Shown: positions 44,172-54,134 of the stretch, one piece after another | How the letters are laid out: every line of letters begins with the position of its first letter | Position numbering within the stretch: the first letter of the stretch is position 1 | DNA from: Opitutia bacterium | Lineage (GTDB): Bacteria > Verrucomicrobiota > Verrucomicrobiia > Opitutales > Opitutaceae | Reading direction: 5' to 3' | Assembly (NCBI GenBank): GCA_947474365.1 | Contig: CANJIU010000011.1 | Span: 62,001 to 126,000 of the forward strand | DNA length: 64,000 nt | The notes under the pieces: generated by a model | Told to the model about the DNA's origin: nothing | Databases searched by the model: none | The model's input: the letters and a program-made list of their open reading frames with translations, nothing else | Made by a program: the position numbers and the translations under genes

Positions 44172-44834
44172 GTGTTTGCCGACGCCAACAACATCTTCGA
44201 GTGGCTGATGGGCAAGTTGCCCGTGGTCATCTTCGTGGTCGTCTTTCTCAGCCAGATTGTGCGCGGGCTGATGCGTTCCCGGGCCGACGCGCCGTCGCCG
44301 CAGGCGAAGCCCGACGAACTCGAAGAGCAGCGGCGCACGCAGGAGGTGCAGGAACAGATCCGGCGTCGGATCGCGGAGCGTCGTGGTGCGGCGCCCGCGG
44401 AGGCGACGCCCCCGTTGCACAGCGAGCCATTGCCGCCCCCGCAGCCCCGGCGCATCGAGACGACGCAGATGCCGGAGCCGTTTGGCGGACCGCTGCGACG
44501 GGTCTTGGAGGAATTGCAGCGCGAGGTGCAGCCGCCAGCCGCGCCACCACCGCTCCCACCGGTCCCGGTTCAGGCCGCGGTGGAGAGTCGCAATGCCGAG
44601 CTGGAACGCCAGGTGCAATTGGCCGAAAAATTGCGGGTGTTGGAGGAATCGCGCATGCTGGTGAAGCGCCGGGCGACGCAGCTGGCGGACACGAACTACG
44701 CGGCGACGCAGTCCGAGGGCGGCCTGCGCACCGCCGGACGGGAAATGATCCTCGATGATTTGCGCGATCCCGCGAGCCTGCGTCGCGCGTTTGTGCTCCG
44801 CGAAGTGCTCGGTGCCCCGGTGGCGTTGCGCTGA
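44172..44834 (+). CDS. Membrane-anchored Pro-rich protein of unknown function in the floA operon
   Basis: A 220-residue protein starting with GTG at 44172, 22 bases past floA. One N-terminal membrane helix (LPVVIFVVVFLSQIVRGLM) is followed by a cytoplasmic charged coiled coil (ELEEQRRTQEVQEQIRRRI), a Pro-rich linker and a second helical segment (LERQVQLAEKLRVLEESRML). The C terminus is a compact segment (LDDLRDPASLRRAFVLREVLG). I recognise no family. Operon position suggests a partner of the flotillin scaffold. Confidence 0.75.
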   Translation: MFADANNIFEWLMGKLPVVIFVVVFLSQIVRGLMRSRADAPSPQAKPDELEEQRRTQEVQEQIRRRIAERRGAAPAEATPPLHSEPLPPPQPRRIETTQMPEPFGGPLRRVLEELQREVQPPAAPPPLPPVPVQAAVESRNAELERQVQLAEKLRVLEESRMLVKRRATQLADTNYAATQSEGGLRTAGREMILDDLRDPASLRRAFVLREVLGAPVALR

Positions 44835-44870
44835 AACCGATCTTTTTCCTGGCGGGAACTGTGGGCCGGA

Positions 44871-45695
44871 TTAGGGCCCGGGCAACTGACCTCGCTGGTA
44901 ACCGTTGCCGAGGAGGGCGCCGAGATTGTGGCGCTTCCCGTTGATCTCGATTTCAAGGTTCTCGGCGCGACTGGCCTCGATGAACACGGCGCCGGGTCGC
45001 GGGATGGTTTTCGATTCCCCGGTGGAGAGCATGCCTGACAGGAGCATTTCGCCCTCGGTGTCGTCGGTGTTTTTCCGGCGCACGGTGACCTGAACTGGGT
45101 TGAGGGCGACGAAGGTCAGGACCGGGCCGCGTGGGGCGTTGTTGGAAACGGCGGGAGCGGGAGCCGTCGTGGCGGGACGACCGCTGCTAAAAACGGATTT
45201 GATGATCAACAGCACCACAATCACGAGGACCGCGATCGCGCCCCATTTGACATACTTGAAGACTACCGCCGGGTCGGGGCCGGTTGGAAGCGAGCTGCCG
45301 GTGCGGGGGCGGCTCGGGCCGCGGTTGGCGTGCGACGGCTCAGGGGCAGGGACGGTTTCCTCAGGTGGAGTGGCACGATCACTGCCTTCAGCCGTGGCGA
45401 CCGAAATATCCATCCGGCCGTAAACTTCTCGGCTCGGCTGGCGTGGGCGCACGTCACCGCGTCCGAGTGCGGCATAGTCGTTGATGATCCGATCGGACTG
45501 CAGTTTTAGGAAATTGGAATAGGTGCGGAGAAAGCCGCGCGTGTAGATTTCCGTGAGGCCGATGTCGAAGTGGTTGCTCTCGAATTTCTGCAGGTAGTCG
45601 CCGCGGATCTTCGTGGCTTCGGCGGCCTCGCGGATCGAAATGCCCTTTTTCTTGCGCGCCTCCTCAAGGCGCTCACCGATGGTCTGCATGTTCAT
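44871..45695 (-). CDS. RodZ-like helix-turn-helix membrane protein
   Basis: A 274-residue protein. The N-terminal HTH_25 domain is typical of RodZ (TIGERLEEARKKKGISIREA, then YLQKFESNHFDIGLTEIYTR and FLRTYSNFLKL). A Ser/Pro-rich linker is followed by one membrane helix (WGAIAVLVIVVLLIIKSVF), and the C-terminal part is a beta domain (FVALNPVQVTVRRKNTDD) like the RodZ DUF4115 region. RodZ links MreB to the envelope to keep cell shape. It lies downstream of ftsK on the same strand, with 117 bases between. Confidence 0.85.
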   Translation of the reverse strand: MNMQTIGERLEEARKKKGISIREAAEATKIRGDYLQKFESNHFDIGLTEIYTRGFLRTYSNFLKLQSDRIINDYAALGRGDVRPRQPSREVYGRMDISVATAEGSDRATPPEETVPAPEPSHANRGPSRPRTGSSLPTGPDPAVVFKYVKWGAIAVLVIVVLLIIKSVFSSGRPATTAPAPAVSNNAPRGPVLTFVALNPVQVTVRRKNTDDTEGEMLLSGMLSTGESKTIPRPGAVFIEASRAENLEIEINGKRHNLGALLGNGYQRGQLPGP

Positions 45696-45812
45696 GGGTT
45701 AGGGGGTTTGCTCCGCGAGGGGAAGAAGGAATTGCCCGCGCCACGCACGAATCGCGTGGGATCAGGCGCATTCCATCGCTTTTTCGATTGCTTCGGTTCG
45801 GGTGAGAAGGAC

Positions 45813-48377
45813 TCAGAGGGAATCGAGGTCGACCAGGATTTCGCGCGGACTGGAGCCATTTTCGGGCCCAACGATGCCTTTTTCCTCCATGATCTCCATC
45901 ACGCGTGCCGCCCGGTTGTAACCGATGCGCAGACGGCGCTGCAGCATCGAGGTGCTCGCGCGCTTGGTGGATTTCAGGACATCGAGTGCCTGCTGGTACA
46001 ACTCCTCGTCGTCGCCGAGATCGCCGTCCTCCGCGTCGTCCCCATCTTCGTCTTCGCCGTCCTCCTTGGCCGCCCGGTCGATCTGCTGCTGGACCGATTG
46101 GGCGTACTGGGGCGGTCCGTTTTTCTTCAGGAACTCCACCATCTCCTGCACCTCTTCGTCGGAAACAAACGCGCCCTGGGCACGTACAAGCCGCGAGGTT
46201 CCGGGAGGGGAAAACAACATGTCGCCACGGCCGATCAGCGTCTCGGCGCCCTTCGTGTCCATAATCGTGCGCGAGTCGACTTGCGACGCGACCTGGAAGG
46301 CGATGCGGGAAGGAAGGTTGGCCTTGATCACGCCGGTGATGACGTTGACCGAGGGGCGTTGGGTGGCGATGATGAGATGGATGCCGGCGGCGCGGGCGAG
46401 CTGGGCCAGGCGGGCGATGCTTGTCTCGATTTCAGCCGGGGCGACCATCATGAGGTCGGCGAGTTCGTCGATAATCGCGACGATGTACGGGAGGCGATCC
46501 GGAATTTCGATTTCGTCGTTTGCGAGCGGATCGACGCCGTCGAGTGCGGTCTGGCCGTCGGGCGGGGGCGCTTCGACCTTGCCGCCCTTCTTTCGACCGT
46601 TGAAACCGACGATATTGCGGACGTTGGCCTTGGCGAATATCTGGTAGCGCTGTTCCATCTCGCCGAGGAGCCATTTCAGGGCGGCCGGCACCTTCTTGGG
46701 TTCGGTCACGACCGGAATCAGCATGTGCGGCAGCGAATTAAAGATCTTCAACTCGACGACCTTGGGGTCGACCATGATCAGCCGGAGATCCTTTGGGCTC
46801 TTCGAATAGAGAATCGAGGCCACGATGGAATTGATGCAGACGGATTTGCCCGAGCCGGTGGCGCCGGCAATTAGCAGGTGGGGCATTTTCGACAAATCCG
46901 AGATGAGCGGTTTGCCGGAAACGTCCTTGCCGAGTGCGATCGGGATTTCCGACTTCACGTCGGCCCAGTCCTCGCTCTCGAGGAGCTCGCGCATGCCCAC
47001 AGGGGTGGGGTGTTGATTGGGTACCTCGACACCGACGGCAGCCTTGCCGGGGATGGGAGCGAGGATGCGGACGGACTGGGCGCGCATGCCGAGCGCGATG
47101 TTCTTGTCGAGCCCGGCGATTTTTTCGACACGCACGCCAGCGGCGGGCACGATTTCGTACCGGGTGATGACCGGGCCGACGTGAATTTCGCCGAGTGTTA
47201 CCTCGACGCCGAATTCGCCTAGAATTCGCAGGAGGTTCTCCGCATTTTGCCGATGCTCCTCCTCGCTGTTGCTCGAGGCGGGCTTGGCCTGTTCCTTCAA
47301 CAGGGTGAGTGGAGGAAATTGATAGTTGGCGTCGTCGCTCTGCGGGAGGGAAATCTTGGCTGCCTTCTTCGGCTCCTCGGGCTTGACGATATTGAGCTCA
47401 ACTTTACCGGCGGCAGCGACCAGCAGCTCTTTCGTGTCAGTCGCGGTCTCGCCCGCGGCTGGCTTGGCCGTGCCGAGTTTCAAGGGTGCGGGAACCGGTT
47501 TTGGTTCCGGCTTGGGGGGCGGCGGGGCGGCGGGAACCGGCTTGGCGGCCTTGGCGGGATCTTCGGGCGCGGGTTCGGTGGTGCGCGCAGCCGGGCCCTT
47601 GGCGAGCGGGTCTTCCGCGGATTTTGGGACGAAGGTCTTTTTTCCACTTGGACCGACCGGTCCCGGAGCGGCTGAAGGTGCGGCGGCGGCGCTGGCGGCC
47701 ACGGTGGCGGCGGCGGTTTTCTGTTTGGCCTTGGCCTCTTTCTCTTTCCGCCGAAGTTCCTCGGCATCGGCCTTCAGTTTGGCGCGTTCCGCCCGCCAGG
47801 CGCCGAAATTCGTGAAGATTTTTTCGAATTCGCCCGCAATGTCCCGCATGAAGATGAACAGGAGGGAGCCGCAATAGACCGTGCCGAAAATCAGTCCTGT
47901 GCCGAACGGCCCCATAGCGTCGGCGAGCATCTTGTGATAGAGGGTGAATCCGACGAGCCCGCCGTAGCCGTGCGGGAAATAGTCGCTGCCCCACTTGGCG
48001 TCGTTGAACATCGCGAGCAGCACGGACAGCGAGAGACACGCAAATACCATCGCAATCGAGCGCGTGCCGGTGAGGTGTTTGGAATTCCGCACCGAGGTGT
48101 AGAGCATCCAGAGCAGGAAGAACGGCACGAGCCACGTGCTGAAGCCGATCGCAAACAACATTGCCCAGACGGAATTGGCTCCCCAGATGCCGGCGGGGTT
48201 TTTCAGCGTCGGCGCGGTGGTCTTGAAACTGCTCTGGGCGGGATCGTAGGTCACGATTGCCACGAGGAGGAACAGACCGGCCGCGAAGCAGATCAGGGCC
48301 ATCAGCCAGTTTGGCCGGTAGCGTGCCGCCTGGAAAGAAGGACCGTCGTTTGAGTTTGAAGTCTCTGACTTGCGCAT
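45813..48377 (-). CDS. ftsK: FtsK/SpoIIIE-family DNA translocase
   Basis: An 854-residue translocase. Four membrane helices occupy about residues 25-175, followed by a Lys/Ala/Pro-rich linker to about residue 345. The motor has Walker A GATGSGKSV (about 505-513) and Walker B VAIIDELADLMM (about 630). The C-terminal gamma winged helix, which recognises chromosome polarity sequences, is present (STSMLQRRLRIGYNRAARVM). It pumps DNA at the division septum during chromosome dimer resolution. It is divergent from manA with a 105-base gap and may be cotranscribed with the RodZ-like gene. Confidence 0.95.
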   Translation of the reverse strand: MRKSETSNSNDGPSFQAARYRPNWLMALICFAAGLFLLVAIVTYDPAQSSFKTTAPTLKNPAGIWGANSVWAMLFAIGFSTWLVPFFLLWMLYTSVRNSKHLTGTRSIAMVFACLSLSVLLAMFNDAKWGSDYFPHGYGGLVGFTLYHKMLADAMGPFGTGLIFGTVYCGSLLFIFMRDIAGEFEKIFTNFGAWRAERAKLKADAEELRRKEKEAKAKQKTAAATVAASAAAAPSAAPGPVGPSGKKTFVPKSAEDPLAKGPAARTTEPAPEDPAKAAKPVPAAPPPPKPEPKPVPAPLKLGTAKPAAGETATDTKELLVAAAGKVELNIVKPEEPKKAAKISLPQSDDANYQFPPLTLLKEQAKPASSNSEEEHRQNAENLLRILGEFGVEVTLGEIHVGPVITRYEIVPAAGVRVEKIAGLDKNIALGMRAQSVRILAPIPGKAAVGVEVPNQHPTPVGMRELLESEDWADVKSEIPIALGKDVSGKPLISDLSKMPHLLIAGATGSGKSVCINSIVASILYSKSPKDLRLIMVDPKVVELKIFNSLPHMLIPVVTEPKKVPAALKWLLGEMEQRYQIFAKANVRNIVGFNGRKKGGKVEAPPPDGQTALDGVDPLANDEIEIPDRLPYIVAIIDELADLMMVAPAEIETSIARLAQLARAAGIHLIIATQRPSVNVITGVIKANLPSRIAFQVASQVDSRTIMDTKGAETLIGRGDMLFSPPGTSRLVRAQGAFVSDEEVQEMVEFLKKNGPPQYAQSVQQQIDRAAKEDGEDEDGDDAEDGDLGDDEELYQQALDVLKSTKRASTSMLQRRLRIGYNRAARVMEIMEEKGIVGPENGSSPREILVDLDSL

Positions 48378-48482
48378 TTGAGTGAGCCGACTGCGAAATT
48401 GGTGCGGATTCCAAGCTAACGAGACAGGTGGTCAAATGTAAACACCCCCGCGTCCTTTTCACAAAAAACTCGTCAATCATTC

Positions 48483-49463
48483 ATGCGCGATCTCCTTCGA
48501 TTTCAGCCCTTGTATCAGGAGCGCGTGTGGGGCGGACGCGCCCTTGAGACTGCGCTCGGTCGCGTTTTGCCCGCGGGCGACCCGATTGGCGAAAGCTGGG
48601 AGGTGGTCGATCGTCCGGAGGCCCAGTCTATCGTCGAGGACGGTTCGCTGAAGGGACAATCATTGCGCAGTGTGCTGGCGCGGCACGCCGCCGACGTCAT
48701 GGGGCCGGGCTGGCCCGCCGAACGGCCGTTTCCAATTCTGATCAAATGGTTGGACTGCCGCGAACGGCTCAGCCTGCAGGTGCATCCGCCGGCCGCAGTG
48801 GCGGGGGAACTGAAAGGCGAGCCGAAAACCGAAAACTGGTACATCGCGCACACGGCGCCGGACGCGAAGCTGATCGTCGGCCTGAAGCGCGGCGTGACGC
48901 GCGAACATTTTGAACGGTCGATTGGCGACAACACCGTCGATCAATGCGTGCACCGTTTCAACGTGGCCGCCGGCGATTCGATTTTGGTGCACAGCGGACA
49001 GGTCCACGCGATCGATGCGGGCAACCTGATCCTCGAGATCCAGCAGAATTCGGACACGACCTACCGGGTTTATGACTGGGGCCGGGTGGGGCTCGACGGG
49101 ATGCCCCGGCAACTTCACATCGCGCAATCGCTGCGGTCGATCGACTGGAACGATTTTGAGCCGGTTCCCCTCCGGGCGGCGCCGACGTCCGGGATGATCG
49201 CGGAATGTGCCGAGTTTCAGATTCGCCGGGTGGTGCTTGGCCCGGGGGAGCGCATTCATCTGCGGGCGGGTGAGCAGCCCCGTTTACTGAGTGTGGTCAG
49301 TGGTGCCGTCCGCAACGCCGTTGAGGGTGTTTCGGGATCCCGAGCACCGGTCAGCCACCGGCTCAACCGGGGAGACAATGTCCTTCTGCCGTATGCCGGC
49401 GCCTTCACCTTCTCGGCCGAGGTCACGACCATCCTGTTAATCACGGAGAGTTTTGCGGGTTGA
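48483..49463 (+). CDS. manA: Class I mannose-6-phosphate isomerase
   Basis: A 326-residue cupin-fold enzyme that interconverts mannose-6-phosphate and fructose-6-phosphate. It starts FQPLYQERVWGGRALE. Zinc-site motifs are LSLQVHPPA, KTENWYIAH and the His of LVHSGQVHAIDAG; the following ILEIQQNSDTTYRVYDWGR is also characteristic of the short bacterial type. It supports mannose use or provides mannose-6-phosphate for envelope sugars. It lies alone between the divergent ftsK and grpE. Confidence 0.93.
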   Translation: MRDLLRFQPLYQERVWGGRALETALGRVLPAGDPIGESWEVVDRPEAQSIVEDGSLKGQSLRSVLARHAADVMGPGWPAERPFPILIKWLDCRERLSLQVHPPAAVAGELKGEPKTENWYIAHTAPDAKLIVGLKRGVTREHFERSIGDNTVDQCVHRFNVAAGDSILVHSGQVHAIDAGNLILEIQQNSDTTYRVYDWGRVGLDGMPRQLHIAQSLRSIDWNDFEPVPLRAAPTSGMIAECAEFQIRRVVLGPGERIHLRAGEQPRLLSVVSGAVRNAVEGVSGSRAPVSHRLNRGDNVLLPYAGAFTFSAEVTTILLITESFAG

Positions 49464-49579
49464 TCCTGATCCCATTGGGGAACTCGGGCCTTCGGAGCCG
49501 CAGGAAACGATTTTGGCTAGTTGTGTACCTGCGCGCTTGAAGAATGGCGGGAGTCGTAGTTGAGTCAGAGGCCTTTTGC

Positions 49580-50143
49580 ATGATGCCCGAGACTGAAAAC
49601 ACCGACCCTGCGTCCAACACCACGCCTTCCGCCTCGCCGGATGCCGGCCAAACCGCGCCCGACCTGACGGCGCAGCTCGCGACCGCCAAGGCGGAAGCGG
49701 CGGCCAACTACGACAAATTTGTCCGGACGGCCGCAGACTTGGAGAATTTCCGTCGTCGGGCGATGCGGGAGAAGGACGAACTGCGCACCGCCGCGACCGG
49801 GCGCGTGCTCGAGGACATCTTTCCGGTGCTCGATACCCTGGCGCTGGCCGTCTCGGCCGCCAAGCAGCCGAACGCCGACGTCAAGTCGCTCGTCGGTGGC
49901 GTGGAAATGGTCCTTTCCCAGTTCAAGGCGGCGCTGGCCGGCCACGGACTGAAAGAAATTAATCCGGTGGGGCAGCCCTTCGACCCGCACCAACACGAGG
50001 GTATTTCGCATCAGCCCAGCCAGTCCGTGAAGGAAGAACATGTGCTCACTGTCGTGCGCACCGGCTATTCGCTCAACGGTCGCCTGCTCCGCCCGGCCGC
50101 CGTGGTCGTGTCGAGCGGTCCCGCGAAAGGAGAAAAGGCTTAG
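49580..50143 (+). CDS. grpE: GrpE nucleotide exchange factor
   Basis: A 187-residue protein that releases ADP from DnaK. A polar Thr/Ala-rich start leads to the long coiled coil ([33 protein letters not shown]) and then the C-terminal beta domain with [10 protein letters not shown] and [19 protein letters not shown]. Two Mets in a row at 49580 and 49583 follow an AGAGG at 49566-49570, so I chose 49580; a start at 49544 is possible but has no ribosome site. dnaJ follows by 74 bases; dnaK is elsewhere. Confidence 0.93.
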   Translation: MMPETENTDPASNTTPSASPDAGQTAPDLTAQLATAKAEAAANYDKFVRTAADLENFRRRAMREKDELRTAATGRVLEDIFPVLDTLALAVSAAKQPNADVKSLVGGVEMVLSQFKAALAGHGLKEINPVGQPFDPHQHEGISHQPSQSVKEEHVLTVVRTGYSLNGRLLRPAAVVVSSGPAKGEKA

Positions 50144-50217
50144 CCAGAGCGGCCGTCATTCCGACGGTCCTCCCTCATACCGCCGGTCGGGCTTCTAGGC
50201 CGCGACCCCAATTCAAC

Positions 50218-51372
50218 ATGGCCAAGGACGATTATTACGAACTGCTCGGAGTGCAAAAAGGCGCCACTGCGGACGAGATGAAAAAGGCCTATCGCAAGAA
50301 GGCCGTGCAGTTTCATCCGGACAAGAATCCCGGCAACAAGGAGGCGGAGGAAATGTTCAAGAAGGTTTCTCACGCCTACGAGGTGCTGAGCGACCCGGAA
50401 AAGCGCGCCGCCTACGACCGGTACGGAGCGGCGGCATTTGAAGGTGGCGGCGGAGGCGTGCCGCGCGGTCCGGGCGGAGCCGGCGGCGGTTTTCACGACC
50501 CGTTCGACATTTTCCGCGAGGTCTTTGGCCAGCAGGGTGGCGGCGGCGGTGGGGGGATTTTCGACGAGATGTTCGGCGGCGGTGGCGGTCGCGACGGCAA
50601 CCGCGATGGCGCCGACCTGCGGTACGATCTCGAGATTTCCCTCGAGGAGGCCGCGCGGGGGGTCGAGAAGGAGATTTCTTTCCGCAAGAACATGAGCTGC
50701 GACCGCTGCGAAGGCACCGGAGCGGAGCCAGGTTCGAAGAAAATCACGTGTCCCACCTGCCGTGGAGCTGGGCAGGTTCGCCGTTCGGGCGGAATCATCA
50801 CGTTTACCCAGACCTGTCCCTCCTGCGGCGGCGCCGGGAGCAAGGTCGAACGACCCTGTTCCGCCTGTCGGGGCGAAGGTCGCGTGGCCAAGAACACGAA
50901 GCTCAACGTCCGCATTCCTCCGGGCGTGGACATCGGATCGCGACTGCGTTCTTCGGGCAACGGCGAGGCCGGCCTCGCGGGCGGGCAACCGGGCGATCTC
51001 TACATCGTGCTCTCGGTGAAAGAGCACGAGCTCTTCGAGCGGCAGGGCGAGGACCTGTACTGCGAGATACCGATCAAATTCACCCTCGCCGCCCTGGGCG
51101 GCAACATTGAGGTGCCCACACTGTCGGGCAAGGCGTCACTCAAGATTCCCGCCGCCACCCCGAGCGGTACGACCTTCCGTCTGCGCGGCAAGGGCATGCC
51201 CAACCTGCGGGGCGGAACGCCGGGCGACCAACTCGTCCGCGTACAGGTGGAGGTACCGCAGTCGCTGACGGCGGATCAGCGCCGGATCCTCGAGGAATTC
51301 GCCCGAGTCAGCGGCGATGCCAACGAGCCGACATCGAAGTCGTTTTTCGAGAAGGCGAAGAAGTTCTTCTGA
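50218..51372 (+). CDS. dnaJ: Chaperone DnaJ (type I Hsp40)
   Basis: A 384-residue type I DnaJ. The J domain (1-70) has the HPD motif in [11 protein letters not shown] Gly/Phe-rich stretch covers about 75-130, and the zinc domain has four C-x-x-C-x-G-x-G motifs ([32 protein letters not shown]). The C-terminal substrate-binding domains include [17 protein letters not shown]. It stimulates DnaK ATPase and delivers unfolded clients. It is paired with grpE; no CIRCE or other heat-shock operator is visible. Confidence 0.96.
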   Translation: MAKDDYYELLGVQKGATADEMKKAYRKKAVQFHPDKNPGNKEAEEMFKKVSHAYEVLSDPEKRAAYDRYGAAAFEGGGGGVPRGPGGAGGGFHDPFDIFREVFGQQGGGGGGGIFDEMFGGGGGRDGNRDGADLRYDLEISLEEAARGVEKEISFRKNMSCDRCEGTGAEPGSKKITCPTCRGAGQVRRSGGIITFTQTCPSCGGAGSKVERPCSACRGEGRVAKNTKLNVRIPPGVDIGSRLRSSGNGEAGLAGGQPGDLYIVLSVKEHELFERQGEDLYCEIPIKFTLAALGGNIEVPTLSGKASLKIPAATPSGTTFRLRGKGMPNLRGGTPGDQLVRVQVEVPQSLTADQRRILEEFARVSGDANEPTSKSFFEKAKKFF

Positions 51373-51388
51373 TCGCCGTCCGCGTCTC

Positions 51389-51414
51389 GCCAAAAACTAC
51401 CCTTGGTTTTTGGC
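51389..51414. terminator. Inverted repeat between convergent dnaJ and xylH
   Basis: GCCAAAAAC (51389-51397) and GTTTTTGGC (51406-51414) form a perfect 9-base stem with an 8-base loop. The right arm overlaps the last codons and stop of xylH on the minus strand. The A/T-rich centre of the arms would give a U run in either direction, which fits a two-way terminator for these convergent genes. Confidence 0.4.
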
Positions 51415-52536
51415 CCGGCCCAGAACGACGTCCAACCAGACCGCGATTGTCAGTACTGCGCCGCGGGCGATGAATTTGATTTCTGGAGACACGGCAAGGA
51501 GCGTCATGCCATTGAGCAGGGCCGTCATGATCAGCGCGCCGAAAATCACGCCACCGACCGTGCCGCGTCCCCCACGCAGTGCGGTGCCGCCGATTACGCA
51601 GGCGGCAATGGCGTCGAGTTCCATCAGGTCGCCCACCGTCGTGGTCGAAGCGCCGGAGTAGGCCGTGGTCATGAAGCCGGTGAGCGCGACGGTGACACCC
51701 ATCAACAGGTACGCGCCGATGAGCACGCGGTTCACCGCGATTCCCGAGAGCACCGCGGCCTCCTCGTTTCCGCCGATGGCGTAAAGGTAACGGCCGAACG
51801 GGGTATGTTGCGTCAGAAAATAAACAATCCCGGCGGTCGATCCGAAAATCAGCAGGGAGAGCGGTACTCCGCGAAACTGGTTGCACACCGCGACGAGGCC
51901 GATGACGCCAAGCGCGGTCCCGAGCCACCGGGCGACCGCCTGACGGGGCGAAGGCACAGTCAGGCCGTGGGCGAGCCGTGCCTGGCGGCCGCGCCAGGTC
52001 AGGACCCCCAGTGTCGCGACGATTCCGCCCGCGATCGCCAGGCCGACGCTCCCAGGCAGGTAAAAGGTCGTCAGTTGCGAGTAGAGGTTGTCCTGATCGC
52101 CGCGTGCGACCGGCACGGTCGAGTTTTGGATCACGAGCCAGAAGAGTCCCTTGAAGATGAGCAGCCCGCCGAGCGTGATGATGAACGACGGAATGCGCTC
52201 CCGTACGATGAGGGCACCCATCAGCGTCCACAGTATGACTGCGACGACGAGGGCGATGAGCATCGCGACGGGGGCGGGCCAGCCGTGTTGGAACACCAGC
52301 ACGGCCGCGATTCCGCCAATCAATCCGACGCCGCTGCCCGCCGAGAGATCGATCTGCCCCGTGAGCAAAATCAAGAGCATCCCCAGTGCGAGGGTCCCGG
52401 TGATGGAAAATTCCACGATGAGCTGCGTGAGGTTGCGCGGCCCGAGAAACGCGCTTTCGCGCAGCGCGAAGAACGTGCAAATGCCAGCGAGGGCGAGCGG
52501 CATCGCGAAGTTCTGGAGCAGGTGGCGGGGCTTCAT
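51397..52536 (-). CDS. xylH: D-xylose-type ABC transporter permease XylH
   Basis: A 379-residue permease of the ribose/xylose family with about 10-12 helices. Family motifs include EFSITGTLALGMLLILLTGQIDLS near the start, RERIPSFIITLGGLLIFKG in the middle, YAIGGNEEAAVLSGI and GDLMELDAIAACVIGGTALRGG towards the end. The extra segment between helices (VATLGVLTWRGRQARLAHG) is typical of the XylH subgroup (E. coli about 393 residues). It is last in a xylF-xylG-xylH operon. Confidence 0.92.
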   Translation of the reverse strand: MKPRHLLQNFAMPLALAGICTFFALRESAFLGPRNLTQLIVEFSITGTLALGMLLILLTGQIDLSAGSGVGLIGGIAAVLVFQHGWPAPVAMLIALVVAVILWTLMGALIVRERIPSFIITLGGLLIFKGLFWLVIQNSTVPVARGDQDNLYSQLTTFYLPGSVGLAIAGGIVATLGVLTWRGRQARLAHGLTVPSPRQAVARWLGTALGVIGLVAVCNQFRGVPLSLLIFGSTAGIVYFLTQHTPFGRYLYAIGGNEEAAVLSGIAVNRVLIGAYLLMGVTVALTGFMTTAYSGASTTTVGDLMELDAIAACVIGGTALRGGRGTVGGVIFGALIMTALLNGMTLLAVSPEIKFIARGAVLTIAVWLDVVLGRAKNQG

Positions 52537-52560
52537 CGGGAAGTTGGACCAAGCGTGGGT

Positions 52561-54108
52561 CTAGGCCGCAGCAGCGCGTTTCATCGCCGCCGCCAGCAAC
52601 GCTTCCTGGGAAAACTCGGCGCGGGGAAACTCTCCCCCGATTCTCCCTGCGGCCAGCATGATAATCCGGTCGCTCATGCCCATGAGTTCAGGGAGTTCAC
52701 TGGAGACGAGCAGGACGCCTTTGCCCTCTTCCGTGAGCCGGTTGATGAGTTCGTAGACTTCGAGCTTCGCCCCGACGTCGATGCCCCGCGTTGGTTCGTC
52801 GAGCAGGACGACGGTGGGCTCCGTCATGAGCGCCTTGCCCAGCACGACCTTTTGCTGGTTGCCGCCCGAGAGACCGCCCACGCGCGCGTGTTGGCCCGGT
52901 GCTTTCACGCGCAGTGAGTCGAAGAAATGTTGGTTGCGCACCTGTTCGGCGGGAAGGTCGATTCGGCCGGTGTGGGTGAATGCGTGCAGGTGGGAAAGCG
53001 AGAGGTTGAATCCCACGGACTGTTCCAACACCAGCCCGTAGCGCTTGCGATCTTCGGTCACGAGTACCAGGCCGCGGGCGATCGACTCGCGCGGTGTCGG
53101 CGCGGCGTGCGGTGCGCCGTTCACCCTGACTTCGCCGCCGAGGCGATGGCCCCAGGCGCCGAACAAATTCATGAGCAGCTCGGTGCGTCCGGCCCCCATG
53201 AGGCCGCCGACGCCCAACACCTCACCGGCTCGGAGCGCAAAGGAGACGTCGCAAAGAAAGGGAGGCGCGCCGCGCGCGGGCGCGACGTTGAGATGGCTCA
53301 CCTCGAGCAAGGCCGGCGCGCCGCCGGCGGAAGAGGAGAGAGCTCTGACTGGCGCCCTGCGCTTGGGAAACAGATCCGCGATTTCTCGCCCGACCATATG
53401 CTTGATCACGAGCGGCAACGTGGCCGCGGTGGTGTCGAGCGTGGTGATGCTCGCGCCGTCCCGCAGCACAGTGACCCGATCAGCGATGGCAAAAACCTCG
53501 TCGAGCTTGTGCGAGATGTAGATGCACGCGGTGCCTTGGGTGCGAAGGCGCCGCAGGTGTTCCAGCAGCACGGCGACTTCCTGGCCGGTGAGTGCAGCGG
53601 TCGGTTCGTCGAGCACGAGCACACGCGTCTGCTTGTCCATCGCGCGTACGATTTCGAGCAGCTGCTTTTGGCCAATGCCCAGTGTCCGCACTGGCGCATC
53701 GGGCGAAATCGTCAGTCCGAAATCGGCCAGCAACGCGGCCGCGCGGCGATGCATCTCCGGCCAGTCGACGCGGAGGCCGCTTCGCGGCGCTCGTCCGAGA
53801 AAAATATTTTCCGCCACGCTGAGTTCGTCGACGAGCGCGAATTCCTGGGTGATAACGGCGATGCCCGCCGCCTCCGCGTTGCGCACGGAGTGGAATGCGG
53901 CCAGGCGACCGTCGACGAGCAACTCCCCCTCGTAGCTCCCGTACGGATGAATCCCTGCGAGCAGCTTGATCAGCGTCGACTTGCCCGCGCCATTCTCGCC
54001 GCAGACCGCGTGGATTTCTCCGGGACGCAACTCGAAGTCGACGCCGTTGAGCGCCACAACGCCGGCGAAGCGCTTGGTGAGCGCGTGCGCGGCGAGCAAC
54101 GGTGCCAT
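52561..54108 (-). CDS. xylG: D-xylose-type ABC transporter ATP-binding protein XylG
   Basis: A 515-residue ATPase with two ABC domains, as usual for sugar importers of this class. The first has Walker A GENGAGKSTLIKLLAG and LGIGQKQLLEIVRAM; the second has LSGGNQQKVVLGKAL and LDEPTRGIDVGAK. The second Walker A is degenerate (GLMGAGRTE), as in the family. XylG energises import by XylH. It lies 24 bases from xylH and 26 from xylF. Confidence 0.93.
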   Translation of the reverse strand: MAPLLAAHALTKRFAGVVALNGVDFELRPGEIHAVCGENGAGKSTLIKLLAGIHPYGSYEGELLVDGRLAAFHSVRNAEAAGIAVITQEFALVDELSVAENIFLGRAPRSGLRVDWPEMHRRAAALLADFGLTISPDAPVRTLGIGQKQLLEIVRAMDKQTRVLVLDEPTAALTGQEVAVLLEHLRRLRTQGTACIYISHKLDEVFAIADRVTVLRDGASITTLDTTAATLPLVIKHMVGREIADLFPKRRAPVRALSSSAGGAPALLEVSHLNVAPARGAPPFLCDVSFALRAGEVLGVGGLMGAGRTELLMNLFGAWGHRLGGEVRVNGAPHAAPTPRESIARGLVLVTEDRKRYGLVLEQSVGFNLSLSHLHAFTHTGRIDLPAEQVRNQHFFDSLRVKAPGQHARVGGLSGGNQQKVVLGKALMTEPTVVLLDEPTRGIDVGAKLEVYELINRLTEEGKGVLLVSSELPELMGMSDRIIMLAAGRIGGEFPRAEFSQEALLAAAMKRAAAA

Positions 54109-54134
54109 CGGGGTGGGCAGGTCCGGTGCGCGTC

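Noticed and set aside
49464..49579. Heat-shock operator (CIRCE) or sigma-32 promoter before grpE
   Set aside because: No TTAGCACTC/GAGTGCTAA pair is present; a CTTGAAG exists but there is no matching downstream box at the right distance.
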